From Minisyncoccota bacterium (GTDB lineage: Bacteria; Patescibacteriota; Minisyncoccia; Moranbacterales; GCA-2747515), in NCBI GenBank assembly GCA_020629675.1, contig JAHDCW010000008.1, forward strand, positions 1-34,125: DNA of 34,125 nt, written 5' to 3'. The notes below the pieces were generated by a model that saw only the letters and a list, made by a program, of their open reading frames with translations, did no database searches and was not told the origin of the DNA. Position numbers and translations under genes: made by a program. Positions 14,348 through 22,829 of this stretch are shown here, in pieces. The first letter of the stretch is position 1, and the number at the start of each line of letters is the position of its first letter.

Positions 14348-15571
14348 ATGACATCCCAGTTTTCCCTAAAAAAAGACTTTCCTATTTTCGTTACACGACC
14401 CGACCTCGTGTATCTTGATAATGCTGCGACATCACTGACGCCTAGTTGCGTACTCAAAGCGATGGATGATTATTATAGCTCTTGTCGTGGCACTGTCACG
14501 CGCGGCGTCTACCAAATTAGTGAGGAAGCCACTAGTCAATACGAAAGTGTGAGAGAGCGCACCGCAGTATTTCTCAACACGAAACCAGAACAAATCATCT
14601 TCATGCCTGGTACCACTCACGGCCTCAACATGATCGCTTCTGGTTTGCGAGACGATATCAAGCCACATCACACCATCATCACAACGGCGCTCAACCACCA
14701 CGCACATTTTGTTCCGTGGCAGCGCCTTGTCGACCCTGACCATTTTTTTGTATGCCCCCTCACGGACACATTAGGTATCGATGAAGATTTTCTCCTTACA
14801 CATATCGATGAAAACACATTTCTCGTCGCCCTCCCCCTCATATCCAATGTCACCGGTGGACGCATCGATGCACCTTCTCTGACACGCAAAATCAAGGACA
14901 TAAATCCACGCACGTTAATTGTTCTCGATGCCGCACAAGCGATGCTAAACGAGTCTGTAACCCCAGAAGATTACAGCTGTGACTTTCTGTGTTTCTCTGG
15001 TCATAAAATGTACGGACCCACTGGCATCGGTGTACTTTGGGGCAAGACAGAAGCACTGTCACTTCTGGAGCCTTTTGTTGTCGGTGGAGATATGATCACT
15101 GAGGTTACGACAACGCATACAACATATCGCGCCCTCCCTCACCGTCTTGAACCTGGCACACCTAATATTTCTGGCGTCATCGGCCTAGGAGCTGCAATCG
15201 ACTACATTGGGAACCTGGACCTTTCTCAACTTCATAATCACAAACATGGGTTGATTGCATATTGCTTCGATGAGCTACAAAATGCTTTTGGAGATGACAT
15301 CACAATTTTTTCTGACCCGGGCAATATCACAAGCATTCTCAGCTTTGCACTCAAAGGCATCCACCCCCATGACCTTGCAGGCTACCTTGACACACATAAC
15401 ATCTGTGTGCGCGCTGGTAATCATTGTGCACAACCACTCCACTATGAGTTTCTCGGCATTCCAGCGACGACACGCATCAGTGTTGGCGCCTATACCACGC
15501 GTGCAGATATCGACTTTTTCATAAACAAGACAAAAGAGGCGCGCATGCTATATCAAAAACCAACCGTATGA
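14348..15571 (+). CDS. sufS: Cysteine desulfurase SufS (group II)
   Basis: This PLP enzyme takes sulfur from cysteine as a persulfide for Fe-S cluster assembly. Length is 407 aa, normal for SufS. Seen are 'YLDNAATSLTP' at 22-32, 'NHHAH' at 116-120 (PLP-stacking His), 'LDAAQA' at 193-198, the Schiff-base lysine K220 in 'FSGHKMYGPTGIGVLWG', and the catalytic C360 in 'RAGNHCAQPLH', where group II enzymes usually read GHHCAQP. The stop overlaps the next gene (sufU) by 4 nt, which fits coupled transfer of the persulfide. It opens a (+) run with sufU, a ferredoxin, a SufT-like gene and rel. Confidence 0.96.
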   Translation: MTSQFSLKKDFPIFVTRPDLVYLDNAATSLTPSCVLKAMDDYYSSCRGTVTRGVYQISEEATSQYESVRERTAVFLNTKPEQIIFMPGTTHGLNMIASGLRDDIKPHHTIITTALNHHAHFVPWQRLVDPDHFFVCPLTDTLGIDEDFLLTHIDENTFLVALPLISNVTGGRIDAPSLTRKIKDINPRTLIVLDAAQAMLNESVTPEDYSCDFLCFSGHKMYGPTGIGVLWGKTEALSLLEPFVVGGDMITEVTTTHTTYRALPHRLEPGTPNISGVIGLGAAIDYIGNLDLSQLHNHKHGLIAYCFDELQNAFGDDITIFSDPGNITSILSFALKGIHPHDLAGYLDTHNICVRAGNHCAQPLHYEFLGIPATTRISVGAYTTRADIDFFINKTKEARMLYQKPTV

Positions 15572-15933
15572 ATGTAGCACAGCAAAATATCCTTGATCAT
15601 TACCACTACCCAGAATATCAAGGCTCACTAGAAAAACCTTCCCATACTGCTACATGCAAGAACACAACCTGTGGTGACGTGCTTACTCTGACACTTGAAA
15701 TAAAAAGCGGCATTATCCAAAAAGCAGCTTTTAGCGGAGAAGGTTGCGCCATCTCTCAAGCAGCTGCTGATTTGTTTATAGAAATGATCATTGGCAAGCA
15801 CATGGATTCATTGAAAGAATATACCAAAGATGATATCGTAAAATTGATTGGACTTGAGCTAAGTCCTAATCGCCTAAAGTGCGCCCTCCTGTGTCTGGAG
15901 ACAGCGCAAAGAGCTACGAAAAGCGAAATATAA
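15568..15933 (+). CDS. sufU: SufU-type sulfur acceptor protein
   Basis: This 121-aa protein is of the SufU/IscU fold. In SufU a Zn site exchanges a ligand with SufS to accept the persulfide sulfur. The ligand set is visible: C35 and D37 in 'TTCGDVL', C60 in 'GEGCAISQAAADL', and C105 in 'RLKCALLCLE', with C109 extra. Start and sufS stop overlap as ATGA, so translation is coupled. No SufB, SufC or SufD gene is present in the window, so the acceptor scaffold must be encoded elsewhere or the pair serves another sulfur pathway. Confidence 0.94.
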   Translation: MNVAQQNILDHYHYPEYQGSLEKPSHTATCKNTTCGDVLTLTLEIKSGIIQKAAFSGEGCAISQAAADLFIEMIIGKHMDSLKEYTKDDIVKLIGLELSPNRLKCALLCLETAQRATKSEI

Positions 15934-15949
15934 TTTTTTAGACAAGAAT

Positions 15950-16213
15950 ATGAGCGACGAAACACTCTCACCAGAAAACCCTTCAGGACCAGCCCAGGTT
16001 GGCGATATCGAAATCACAATTGACCGCGATGTGTGCATTGGTGCGAGCGCATGCATCCCACCGGCAGAAAAAACCTTTACACTCGACGATGAAGGCAAGG
16101 CTGTCATTCTCGCGACAGCATCAGAGGATGATGAGGCTGATATTATCGACGCAGCACGCTCATGTCCAGTGATGGCGATCAAAGTCAAAAAGAACGGCGA
16201 GGATCTTGTATAG
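15950..16213 (+). CDS. Single-cluster ferredoxin, probably [3Fe-4S]
   Basis: This 87-aa ferredoxin has an acidic, Pro-rich N-terminal 18 residues. The cluster motif is 'VCIGASACIPPAEKTF' (C29, C35) with 'RSCPVMAI' (C72-P). The usual second Cys of CxxCxxC is an Ala (A32). Three remaining Cys with CxxAxxC are typical of [3Fe-4S] ferredoxins, such as those serving cytochromes P450. It lies 16 nt after sufU and 21 nt before the SufT-like gene, so it is a plausible electron donor or a client of the Fe-S module. No P450 or other partner oxidoreductase is seen here. Confidence 0.9.
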   Translation: MSDETLSPENPSGPAQVGDIEITIDRDVCIGASACIPPAEKTFTLDDEGKAVILATASEDDEADIIDAARSCPVMAIKVKKNGEDLV

Positions 16214-16234
16214 AGATTTCATCCTTTGCATATT

Positions 16235-16561
16235 ATGACACCTCCGACGTACAAAAAAGATGAGTCTCTCATGCTGGCACTCACAGCTGTCATTGATCCT
16301 GAGTTATTTATACCCATCACAGATATGGGTCTCATCTATGGTGCGCACCTTGAGCAAAAAGAAAGTAAAAATACCGCACTCATTACGATGACACTGACGA
16401 CTATTGGCTGTCCACTCTTTGATGTCATCAAGAAGGACATCGAAGAAGTACTTTATGGCATCGACGGTGTCGAAGACGTGCATATCGAACTCACTTTTGA
16501 CCCACCATGGCATACCGGCATGATGAGCGAAGAGACTCGTCTTGATCTCGGTGTCTTTTAA
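16235..16561 (+). CDS. MIP18/DUF59 family protein, SufT-like
   Basis: The 108-aa protein belongs to the MIP18 (DUF59) family, which helps mature or transfer Fe-S clusters (SufT, and the N-terminus of ApbC/Mrp). Motifs are 'AVIDPELFIPITDMGLIYG' near 15-33 and 'TMTLTTIGCPLFDVIK' near 55-70, with the conserved Cys, then 'FDPPWHTGMMSEETRLDLG'. The ATG at 16235 is preferred over a TTG 9 nt upstream; neither has a Shine-Dalgarno. Its position after sufS, sufU and the ferredoxin supports a role in Fe-S assembly. Confidence 0.92.
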   Translation: MTPPTYKKDESLMLALTAVIDPELFIPITDMGLIYGAHLEQKESKNTALITMTLTTIGCPLFDVIKKDIEEVLYGIDGVEDVHIELTFDPPWHTGMMSEETRLDLGVF

Positions 16562-16575
16562 TTATTAGAATTCAT

Positions 16576-18087
16576 ATGCCTTTACCGCCAAATACACACG
16601 AAGAACGTTTTCTCGAAGATGTGATCAAAGCTTTCCCTGTCGCCCCCAGCAATCAAAGCAAAAAACTCCTCGAAAAAGCATACAACACCGCCCTCAAAGC
16701 ACATGAGGGTCAGACACGTGCAAGCGGTGTACCGTACATCCAACATTGCCTAGCTACCGCACAAATCCTTGCCGGCATCGGCCTCGATGCACGCACTGTC
16801 GCAGCTGGACTGCTTCATGACGTACCTGAAGACACTGATGTGACACTTGAGGACCTGGAAAAAGAATTTGGCACTGACATCGCCAATATGATCGAGGGCA
16901 TCACCAAACTCGGCACCATGAAACTGCAACTCAACGCAGAGGAATACCGCCTCGAAAACTGGCGTCGCATGTTCCTCGCGATGGGTGAAGACATCAGAAC
17001 TGTCATTATCAAACTCGCTGATCGCCTCCACAATATGCGCACGCTCGGGCACCTTCGCCCTGAGAAACAACAACGCATTGCTCACGAAACGATGGAGATC
17101 TTTGTTCCGATTGCAAACCGTCTTGGCATCGGTGAGATTCGCGCTGCGCTCGCAGAAAACGCTTTTCGCTACCTCGACCCCGGGAACTACCGCGAAACCA
17201 AAGAAATTCGCGCCGAAACCCTCTCTCGCAGCAGCGCCTACATCGATCGTGCGATCGATGAGCTCAGCGCCCTGCTAAAGGACAAGGGTGTACGTGTGGT
17301 AGATATGCACGGTCGCGCCAAAGCGCTCTACAGTCTTTATCTCAAAATCAAAAAATATGAGGGTGATATTGACCGCGTGTATGACATTATCGCTCTGCGC
17401 ATCATCGTCCCAGATGTCTCCACCTGCTACAAGACACTGGGCATTCTCCACAGTACCTACAAACCGATGGTCGGACGCATTAAGGATTACATCTCCCTCC
17501 CTAAGCCAAACGGCTATCAATCACTCCATACGACGATTTTCGGTCCAGAAAAACGCATCCTAGAAATTCAAGTACGTACCAAGCAAATGCATGACGAAGC
17601 TGAGCTCGGTATCGCCGCACATTGGCTTTACGAAGAAAAGAAAAATCAATCATGGCGTAATTACTTAGACCCACGTAAAAAAAAGACAGAGGTCAACCAT
17701 GAGGTGATGTGGGCACGACAACTGCAAGAATGGCAAAGAGACCTGGGCAATAACCCAGATGAATTTATTGACGGCATAAAAATGGACTTTCTTAAAAACC
17801 ATATATTTGCCTATACCCCCAAAGGTGATGTAATTGAGTTACCTGAAGGCGCTACAATTGTAGATTTTGCCTATGCGATCCACACTGACATCGGCAACAC
17901 TGCCACCGGTGCACGTACAAGCGGAAAAATGGTCTCTCTCGACACAACCGTACAAAACGGACAAGTCATCGAGATCATCACAGATAAAAACCGTAAAAAA
18001 CCCAATGCTGATTGGCTACAGTTTGTAAAAACATCTCATGCCAAATCTGCTATTCGACGGCAGAATAAGATTGAAAATCAAGATTGA
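16576..18087 (+). CDS. RelA/SpoT-family (p)ppGpp synthetase/hydrolase, short form
   Basis: It makes and degrades (p)ppGpp in the stringent response. Residues 30-170 are the HD hydrolase domain with H57, H81-D82, the ED pair (E85, D86) and D149, so hydrolysis looks intact. Residues 235-345 are the synthetase domain: 'RVYDIIALRIIV' (D270), 'GRIKDYISLPKPNGYQSLHTT' and 'LEIQVRTKQMHDEAELGIAAHW' (E330). Residues 395-460 form a TGS domain ('HIFAYTPKGDVIELPEGATIVDFAYAIH'). At 503 aa it stops soon after TGS and lacks the helical, zinc-finger and ACT regions of the usual 700-750-aa enzyme, so ribosome sensing may differ. It follows the SufT-like gene by 14 nt. Confidence 0.95.
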   Translation: MPLPPNTHEERFLEDVIKAFPVAPSNQSKKLLEKAYNTALKAHEGQTRASGVPYIQHCLATAQILAGIGLDARTVAAGLLHDVPEDTDVTLEDLEKEFGTDIANMIEGITKLGTMKLQLNAEEYRLENWRRMFLAMGEDIRTVIIKLADRLHNMRTLGHLRPEKQQRIAHETMEIFVPIANRLGIGEIRAALAENAFRYLDPGNYRETKEIRAETLSRSSAYIDRAIDELSALLKDKGVRVVDMHGRAKALYSLYLKIKKYEGDIDRVYDIIALRIIVPDVSTCYKTLGILHSTYKPMVGRIKDYISLPKPNGYQSLHTTIFGPEKRILEIQVRTKQMHDEAELGIAAHWLYEEKKNQSWRNYLDPRKKKTEVNHEVMWARQLQEWQRDLGNNPDEFIDGIKMDFLKNHIFAYTPKGDVIELPEGATIVDFAYAIHTDIGNTATGARTSGKMVSLDTTVQNGQVIEIITDKNRKKPNADWLQFVKTSHAKSAIRRQNKIENQD

Positions 18088-18171
18088 TAAGACAAATCAA
18101 GTAAGTTTAACTTATTAATTACCAGAAGTAAAATATAGCGTTTTCAAAACCGTGCCTTTCGTAACAACCTT

Positions 18172-18891
18172 TTAACTATCATTTACAACTAAATTTTGTC
18201 CCGTCGTGCTGGAAGATAAGTCTGTTGCTAGATAAAAAATAGCATTAGCAACATCTTTAGATGTAGCCAATTTCTGCAATCTTTTGCTTTTAAGAACTAC
18301 ATCAAGCTCATCTTGAGGAGCTGCATTCCAGTAACCAGCTTGCACCGCACCGGGCGAGACGCTATTTGCTCGACCATAAGGAGCAAGAAAATCAGCATAA
18401 CCTTGAGTAATGTTTATTACACCCGCCTTTGCTGCTCCATATGCCAGCTCCTCATAACTACCTGACATTCCCAACCTTGAAGCAACATTCACAATGACTC
18501 CGGACTGCTGATCTTCAAATAATGGTAGTACATATTTAGAGACATTCATAACGGAAATTAAGTTTTGAAAGATTGTTCTTGACCATACATTTTCGGAGCC
18601 ATCCCATTCATCGCCATCAAAATAGCCCCCTGCATTATTAACCAATATATCAATGCGACCCAACTCTTGAACCGCAAATTCAACAGCTTTCTTTGTTAAA
18701 GCCTCTCGACTTAGATCCGCCTGAAACGCAATAACTTTAACACCTTGCCTACTAGCTGTAGACACTACGTTAGCCGCGCCATCCTTGTTGGTATTATAAG
18801 TAAAAGCAACATTATAACCATGCTCAGCAAACATCTTAACTGTATCTGCGCCAATGCCACTAGAACCGCCTGTAATAAAAACATTTTTCAT
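18172..18891 (-). CDS. Short-chain dehydrogenase/reductase (FabG-like SDR)
   Basis: This is a classical SDR of 239 aa using NAD(P)H. The cofactor motif is 'TGGSSGIG' at 7-14, 'VNNAG' is at 84-88, and the catalytic set is N110, S138, Y151 and K155 ('YGAAK'). 'YGRANSVSPGAVQAGYW' follows as in FabG-type enzymes, and the C-terminus 'TGQNLVVNDS' is typical. The substrate cannot be deduced. The gene lies 9 nt after cysS, is visibly more AT-rich than its neighbours, and has no functional tie to cysS; a late addition to the end of the run is likely. No terminator is obvious between it and the convergent rel gene. Confidence 0.93.
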   Translation of the reverse strand: MKNVFITGGSSGIGADTVKMFAEHGYNVAFTYNTNKDGAANVVSTASRQGVKVIAFQADLSREALTKKAVEFAVQELGRIDILVNNAGGYFDGDEWDGSENVWSRTIFQNLISVMNVSKYVLPLFEDQQSGVIVNVASRLGMSGSYEELAYGAAKAGVINITQGYADFLAPYGRANSVSPGAVQAGYWNAAPQDELDVVLKSKRLQKLATSKDVANAIFYLATDLSSSTTGQNLVVNDS

Positions 18892-18900
18892 ATATTCTTT

Positions 18901-20334
18901 TTAACGTTTCTCAAACGAAAATCCATTCTCAGAGCTATCATCTGTGACGACATACCCCAACGCTGCAATCTCATCCCTCAAACGGTCTGAGGTTTCGAAA
19001 TCTTTGTTATCTCGCGCCGATTTACGCTCATGTGCGAGATCGATCACGTTCTGCGGCACATTTTCTTGTGCACCACTATTAAAAGTGAGACCTAAGATAT
19101 CACCGACGATAGATGTAAATAAAGATCGTACTTCAGAAATATTTAGAACTCCCTCACCATCCAAGGACTTATTTACTTCTGTCACAAAAGCAAAAATATG
19201 CGTGATCACCTCAGGAGTATTGAGATCATCATCCATCGCAGACATAATATGTGATCGTGCAGCATGAGTATCAATCTCTACCAGACCCTCTCCTGACGCC
19301 ACCTCAATCCGCTTCAAAAATCGCTCAAGCGTGAGTCGGTTCTGTCGCGCTTGGTGCATCGCATCCCACGTAAAATTCATCTGAGAGCGGTAGTGAGACA
19401 TCAAGTAGAGCATACGTAAATCCATCGCATCATATCCTTTTTCTTTGATATCTGCGAGTGTGTAGCCGGTACCTTTAGATTTTGACATCTTAGCACCATC
19501 GACGAGGAGGTGTCTGGTATGCATCCAATAATTGACAAATTTCTGTGCTGAGCATGACTCCGACTGCGCGATTTCTGCTTCATGGTGTGGGAAAATATTA
19601 TCTTCTCCACCAGTATGAATGTCAAATGTCGCGCCGAGATAAGCGAGACTCATCGCACTACACTCGATATGCCACCCAGGATAACCGGTGGACCATGGTG
19701 ATTCCCACCGCATCAGGTGCTCTGGACCAGCCTTATGCCATAGCGCAAAATCCCACTGTGATCGTTTCTCAGGATGAGGATCCTCAAGACGTGCGCCCAC
19801 TTCAAGTTGGTCAAGTGTATTACCAGAAAGTGCGCCATAGCCGTCTACGCGCGCGACATCCATAAAGACAAATCCATTTGATTCATACGCAAATCCACGT
19901 GCAATCAACCGCTCTATCATTTCGATCATGTGCGACACATGCTCCGTTGCACGCGGTCGAAATTGCGGCACGAGAATATTAAGCTCATTCTCATCCTCGA
20001 TCGCTGCGTTTTCATAAAACCGAGCTATTTCATAGGGATCTTTTTTTTCTTGGCGGGCTTTCTTGAGCATTTTATCCTCACCTGAGTCCCCTTGAGCAAC
20101 ATCATCATCTGTGAGATGTCCCACATCCGTGATATTTTTAATCATCCTAACTTCATAACCTGACACCTCTAAATGTCGCCTCAATGTATCCGCAAAGATG
20201 TATGCACGGAGATTACCAATATGCAGATAATCATAAACCGTCGGACCACAGGTATAGAGACCCACTTTGCCTTGCTCAATTGGTTTGAATTCTTCTTTTT
20301 GCTTGGTTAGCGTATTATAAAAAGTCAGCGCCAT
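18901..20334 (-). CDS. cysS: Cysteinyl-tRNA synthetase
   Basis: This class I synthetase charges tRNA-Cys. The 477-aa length is normal. It has 'LYTCGPTVYDYLHIGNLRAYIFAD' near 26-49, with HIGN as the HIGH-type motif, and 'AKMSKSKGTG' at 281-290 as the KMSKS loop. The zinc ligands C29, C225 ('WHIECSAMS'), H250 and E254 ('FPHHEAEIAQSE') are present. The C-terminal anticodon-binding part ends with 'ARDNKDFETSDRLRDEIAALGY', a family hallmark. The ATG has no Shine-Dalgarno. It follows the eight-helix membrane-protein gene by 29 nt. Confidence 0.97.
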   Translation of the reverse strand: MALTFYNTLTKQKEEFKPIEQGKVGLYTCGPTVYDYLHIGNLRAYIFADTLRRHLEVSGYEVRMIKNITDVGHLTDDDVAQGDSGEDKMLKKARQEKKDPYEIARFYENAAIEDENELNILVPQFRPRATEHVSHMIEMIERLIARGFAYESNGFVFMDVARVDGYGALSGNTLDQLEVGARLEDPHPEKRSQWDFALWHKAGPEHLMRWESPWSTGYPGWHIECSAMSLAYLGATFDIHTGGEDNIFPHHEAEIAQSESCSAQKFVNYWMHTRHLLVDGAKMSKSKGTGYTLADIKEKGYDAMDLRMLYLMSHYRSQMNFTWDAMHQARQNRLTLERFLKRIEVASGEGLVEIDTHAARSHIMSAMDDDLNTPEVITHIFAFVTEVNKSLDGEGVLNISEVRSLFTSIVGDILGLTFNSGAQENVPQNVIDLAHERKSARDNKDFETSDRLRDEIAALGYVVTDDSSENGFSFEKR

Positions 20335-20363
20335 ACAATCTCATTTACTACAAATTACCCGCC

Positions 20364-21131
20364 CTACAGAACCCAGCGTGCCGTCATCAACACACAAGCA
20401 ATACCGATCAACACAATGGTCACATCTGCGATGATCCGTCGCGACGTTAGCTTACCCAAAAAATACATATGCACAATATCCCACAACACGTAGTACATCG
20501 CTACGAGCGTCACCGCCATCGTAGTGTAGTTAAACGGCCAAAAATTCATCAGCCACACCATCTGCATCATCGCAAAAGCCATCACAATACCGTACAGACG
20601 AAAACGAGAGGAATACTGAATATGCGCAAGTAGCGAAACGTAGGTTAAGAAGTAAACAAAGAATCCCACAACAATCATAAACACCCACAATGGGATCGCA
20701 AAGTTAATATAGATCGCATATGCCACCGCCGCAAACAAAAAGAACGTCACTATTTGCACGATAGAAAAAAAGCTTTTCGCTGTGAAATCTTCAGCATTAC
20801 GACGAATCCGCATAATCGCGAGTAACGCAATATAATACAAGAGTGACATCCCTACGATAAACACTGAACGCTGCAGTGATGAGCTAATAAAGAAAAGTAA
20901 CCCATATGAGAAAAGTATAATCATCGTCGGCAAAAACAAATGCGTCAGCCATTGCGACGTACGCCACGTTACTACAATGGAGAGCGCTATTACAATCGCC
21001 AAAAAGATAGTATTGAAACGTACATCACCGATGCTCTCAAACGAAACCAATACGTTATTCGAAAACCAAAAGAGAGCCAGCGCTAACAAAAAAGAAGAAA
21101 ATAGTCCCGTGAAATAGAAAAGCCGACCCAT
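20364..21131 (-). CDS. Polytopic membrane protein, about eight helices, unknown function
   Basis: This 255-aa protein is almost entirely hydrophobic. Likely membrane helices are at about 5-24, 40-57, 65-82, 90-108, 122-142, 147-168, 180-198, 203-222 and near the C-terminus. Short charged loops ('MRIRRNAEDF' after helix 4, 'GKLTSRRIIAD' before the last helix) give a positive-inside pattern. No catalytic motif is recognised. It lies 8 nt after the PpiC-type gene and 29 nt before cysS. Membrane proteins of this kind with no named family are common in Patescibacteria operons. Confidence 0.8.
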   Translation of the reverse strand: MGRLFYFTGLFSSFLLALALFWFSNNVLVSFESIGDVRFNTIFLAIVIALSIVVTWRTSQWLTHLFLPTMIILFSYGLLFFISSSLQRSVFIVGMSLLYYIALLAIMRIRRNAEDFTAKSFFSIVQIVTFFLFAAVAYAIYINFAIPLWVFMIVVGFFVYFLTYVSLLAHIQYSSRFRLYGIVMAFAMMQMVWLMNFWPFNYTTMAVTLVAMYYVLWDIVHMYFLGKLTSRRIIADVTIVLIGIACVLMTARWVL

Positions 21132-21139
21132 ATAATTAT

Positions 21140-22234
21140 CTATTGACTTACCTCTGCATCAAATTGTGCATCACCTTCGTCTTGCACCATAGACGCTTCC
21201 TCAGCCTCCTGGCGCACATCATCCACAACTTCCTGCATCGCTTCCACAAACTCTTTTTGCTCAAAAGCTGCAAGCTCAGGATCTCTAAATAATGCAATGT
21301 TATTTTCAGTGTCCCACACATAACCAGATACAAAGACGCTCACGCTTCGCTCTGACATCTGATCCTGAAGATAAGCACCAAAAGATTCTTTAGCAATGAG
21401 AATGTGGTTAACGGCTACCATCGTGCGCGTTCCATCAGATGCAACTCTTTCATCGTCTAAGAGAAACACATGCAATCCGATTGGTGTCTCCAAAATATCA
21501 CTCAACGCACCCACCTCAAGCGCGAAAACACCCTCCTGCAAATCAGGGTAGAGCTGTTCACGCTCAAAAAAACCCTCATAACCACCCTCATCAGCAGAAG
21601 GAGCATCAGAATATTCAAGAGCTGCCTCCTCAAAAGTACGTCCATCCTCGACCATCTTCCTCGCTGCTTCCGCTCGCGCCACCTGTTCGTCAGTAGCACC
21701 GTTTTGCGCTTCAAATAAATCTAATAATCTCTTTTGGTACAGTGTCGGTTGGATTACTTTCTCTGCAAATTCATCCAGCGTCCAACCGTATCGCCTCGCA
21801 TTTTGTGCGGCGATTTGCGGATCACCAGACCCTAAAGAGCGCTCCAACTCCATCGTTACCTCCTCTGCGCTGACGCGTCGATCTACACCATCTACCAAGC
21901 CTTCTACTACCTTATTCTCAATCAGCTTGTTAAGCACCTGCCTTTCGATAACCTTAAGACGCTTTTTCCCGTCATCTGTGGAATAGTCATAGCGTGCACC
22001 GAGCCCATCTCTGACAAGAGCTTCATTGTACGTGCGCGTTGCCTCAGCGTTTTGATAGACATCTCGAAACAAAACATAAGAACTATCAACTTTAGCAGCT
22101 GGTAAAAACCCTCCAGACCAGCGAAATAGCGGCGCCTGTACAGGATAAAAATACGTAAACACAACTGTAAAAAAAGCAAAAAAGAATAGTGCAATTGTGA
22201 AAATAATACTAATTTTTGCAATGTGTTTTTTCAT
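21140..22234 (-). CDS. Membrane-anchored parvulin-type foldase (PpiC/SurA-like)
   Basis: This is a 364-aa protein with an N-terminal TM anchor (about 8-30) and an extracytoplasmic body. A SurA-N-like helical region ('VIERQVLNKLIENKVVEGLVDG', then 'NARRYGWTLDEFAEKVIQPTLYQKRLL') precedes a rotamase-like region: 'FEEAALEYSDAPSADEGGYEGFFEREQLYPDLQEGVFALEVGALSDILETPIGLHVFLL'. The C-terminal 60 residues are acidic. It would assist folding of secreted or surface proteins. The ATG at 22234 is chosen; an in-frame GTG 12 nt upstream would add four residues. It lies 25 nt after the FtsB-like gene. Confidence 0.92.
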   Translation of the reverse strand: MKKHIAKISIIFTIALFFFAFFTVVFTYFYPVQAPLFRWSGGFLPAAKVDSSYVLFRDVYQNAEATRTYNEALVRDGLGARYDYSTDDGKKRLKVIERQVLNKLIENKVVEGLVDGVDRRVSAEEVTMELERSLGSGDPQIAAQNARRYGWTLDEFAEKVIQPTLYQKRLLDLFEAQNGATDEQVARAEAARKMVEDGRTFEEAALEYSDAPSADEGGYEGFFEREQLYPDLQEGVFALEVGALSDILETPIGLHVFLLDDERVASDGTRTMVAVNHILIAKESFGAYLQDQMSERSVSVFVSGYVWDTENNIALFRDPELAAFEQKEFVEAMQEVVDDVRQEAEEASMVQDEGDAQFDAEVSQ

Positions 22235-22259
22235 AGTCTCACGCACTCACTAATAACAA

Positions 22260-22637
22260 TTAATTGAAAAAGATATCAAACCACACATGCCACTGCTGGC
22301 GACTATCTTCCGCTAACACAACTTCCCGCCCATCTTCTGGCACGAGCGGTCCTAAACTTTCTTCGACTTTGGCTACATTTTTGACAACCATCACACTATG
22401 ATCTTCATCTTGATAGCCTTTTTGCATCGCCCGTAATGTACCTGCATCCTCCGATGAAAGGTACTCCAATGATTGCCGCAATCCATCATTTTCTTGACGG
22501 ATTAGTGCGCTACGCGCCTCTTGCGCTGCGATGCTCTTATCCAGGGCAACGTTATGCGCTTTTTCTTCCGCAATCTTAACGCCCACGAAAGAAATTGCTG
22601 ACAATCCTAAGATGAGTAATAATACTGATTTCCACAT
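22260..22637 (-). CDS. FtsB/DivIC-like septum protein
   Basis: The 125-aa protein has one N-terminal TM helix (about 4-21) followed by a coiled coil (about 24-60, 'EEKAHNVALDKSIAAQEARS...RQENDGLRQSLEYL') and a short extracytoplasmic tail. This is the layout of FtsB/DivIC, which bridges FtsL and FtsQ in the divisome. The block usually reading 'AR..l.l..pgE' is replaced by 'GTLRAMQKGYQDEDHSVMVV', a loose fit. It lies between a 37-aa membrane peptide gene and the PpiC-type foldase. Identification is by architecture, so it could be another bitopic coiled-coil protein. Confidence 0.75.
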   Translation of the reverse strand: MWKSVLLLILGLSAISFVGVKIAEEKAHNVALDKSIAAQEARSALIRQENDGLRQSLEYLSSEDAGTLRAMQKGYQDEDHSVMVVKNVAKVEESLGPLVPEDGREVVLAEDSRQQWHVWFDIFFN

Positions 22638-22657
22638 AAGAAACGACTACCAATCTT

Positions 22658-22771
22658 CTAAAGTGTATACAAAAGCGGCATCAACAAAAAGCCAATCATC
22701 GCAAAAATCATAATAATCGCGAAAATAAACCAAAAAATATAAACCGTCTTACGTCTCTTTTTTGACCACAT
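22658..22771 (-). CDS. 37-aa single-helix membrane peptide
   Basis: An ORF from ATG 22771 to TAG 22658 fills most of the 192-nt gap between lepA and the FtsB-like gene. The product starts MWSKKRRKTVYIFWFIF, has a basic N-terminus and then about 24 hydrophobic residues, and ends MPLLYTL. A basic start with one TM helix is coherent for a small membrane protein. The gap to the FtsB-like start is 20 nt. A TATAAT lies on the - strand at 22804-22799, 27 nt before the ATG. No function is known to me. Confidence 0.65.
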   Translation of the reverse strand: MWSKKRRKTVYIFWFIFAIIMIFAMIGFLLMPLLYTL

Positions 22772-22829
22772 AAAATAATTCTGACTAAATATATCCCAAT
22801 TATAGCGCACTCACACAGTTAGAGAAAGA

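Noticed and set aside
14432-14913. Antisense ORFs of 80-100 aa over sufS, and similar ones over lepA, tkt and murJ
   Set aside because: They are shadows of strong coding genes, without start signals or recognisable domains.
18088-18171. Small hairpin TAAGT/ACTTA after rel as a terminator
   Set aside because: The stem is short and no T run follows on either strand.
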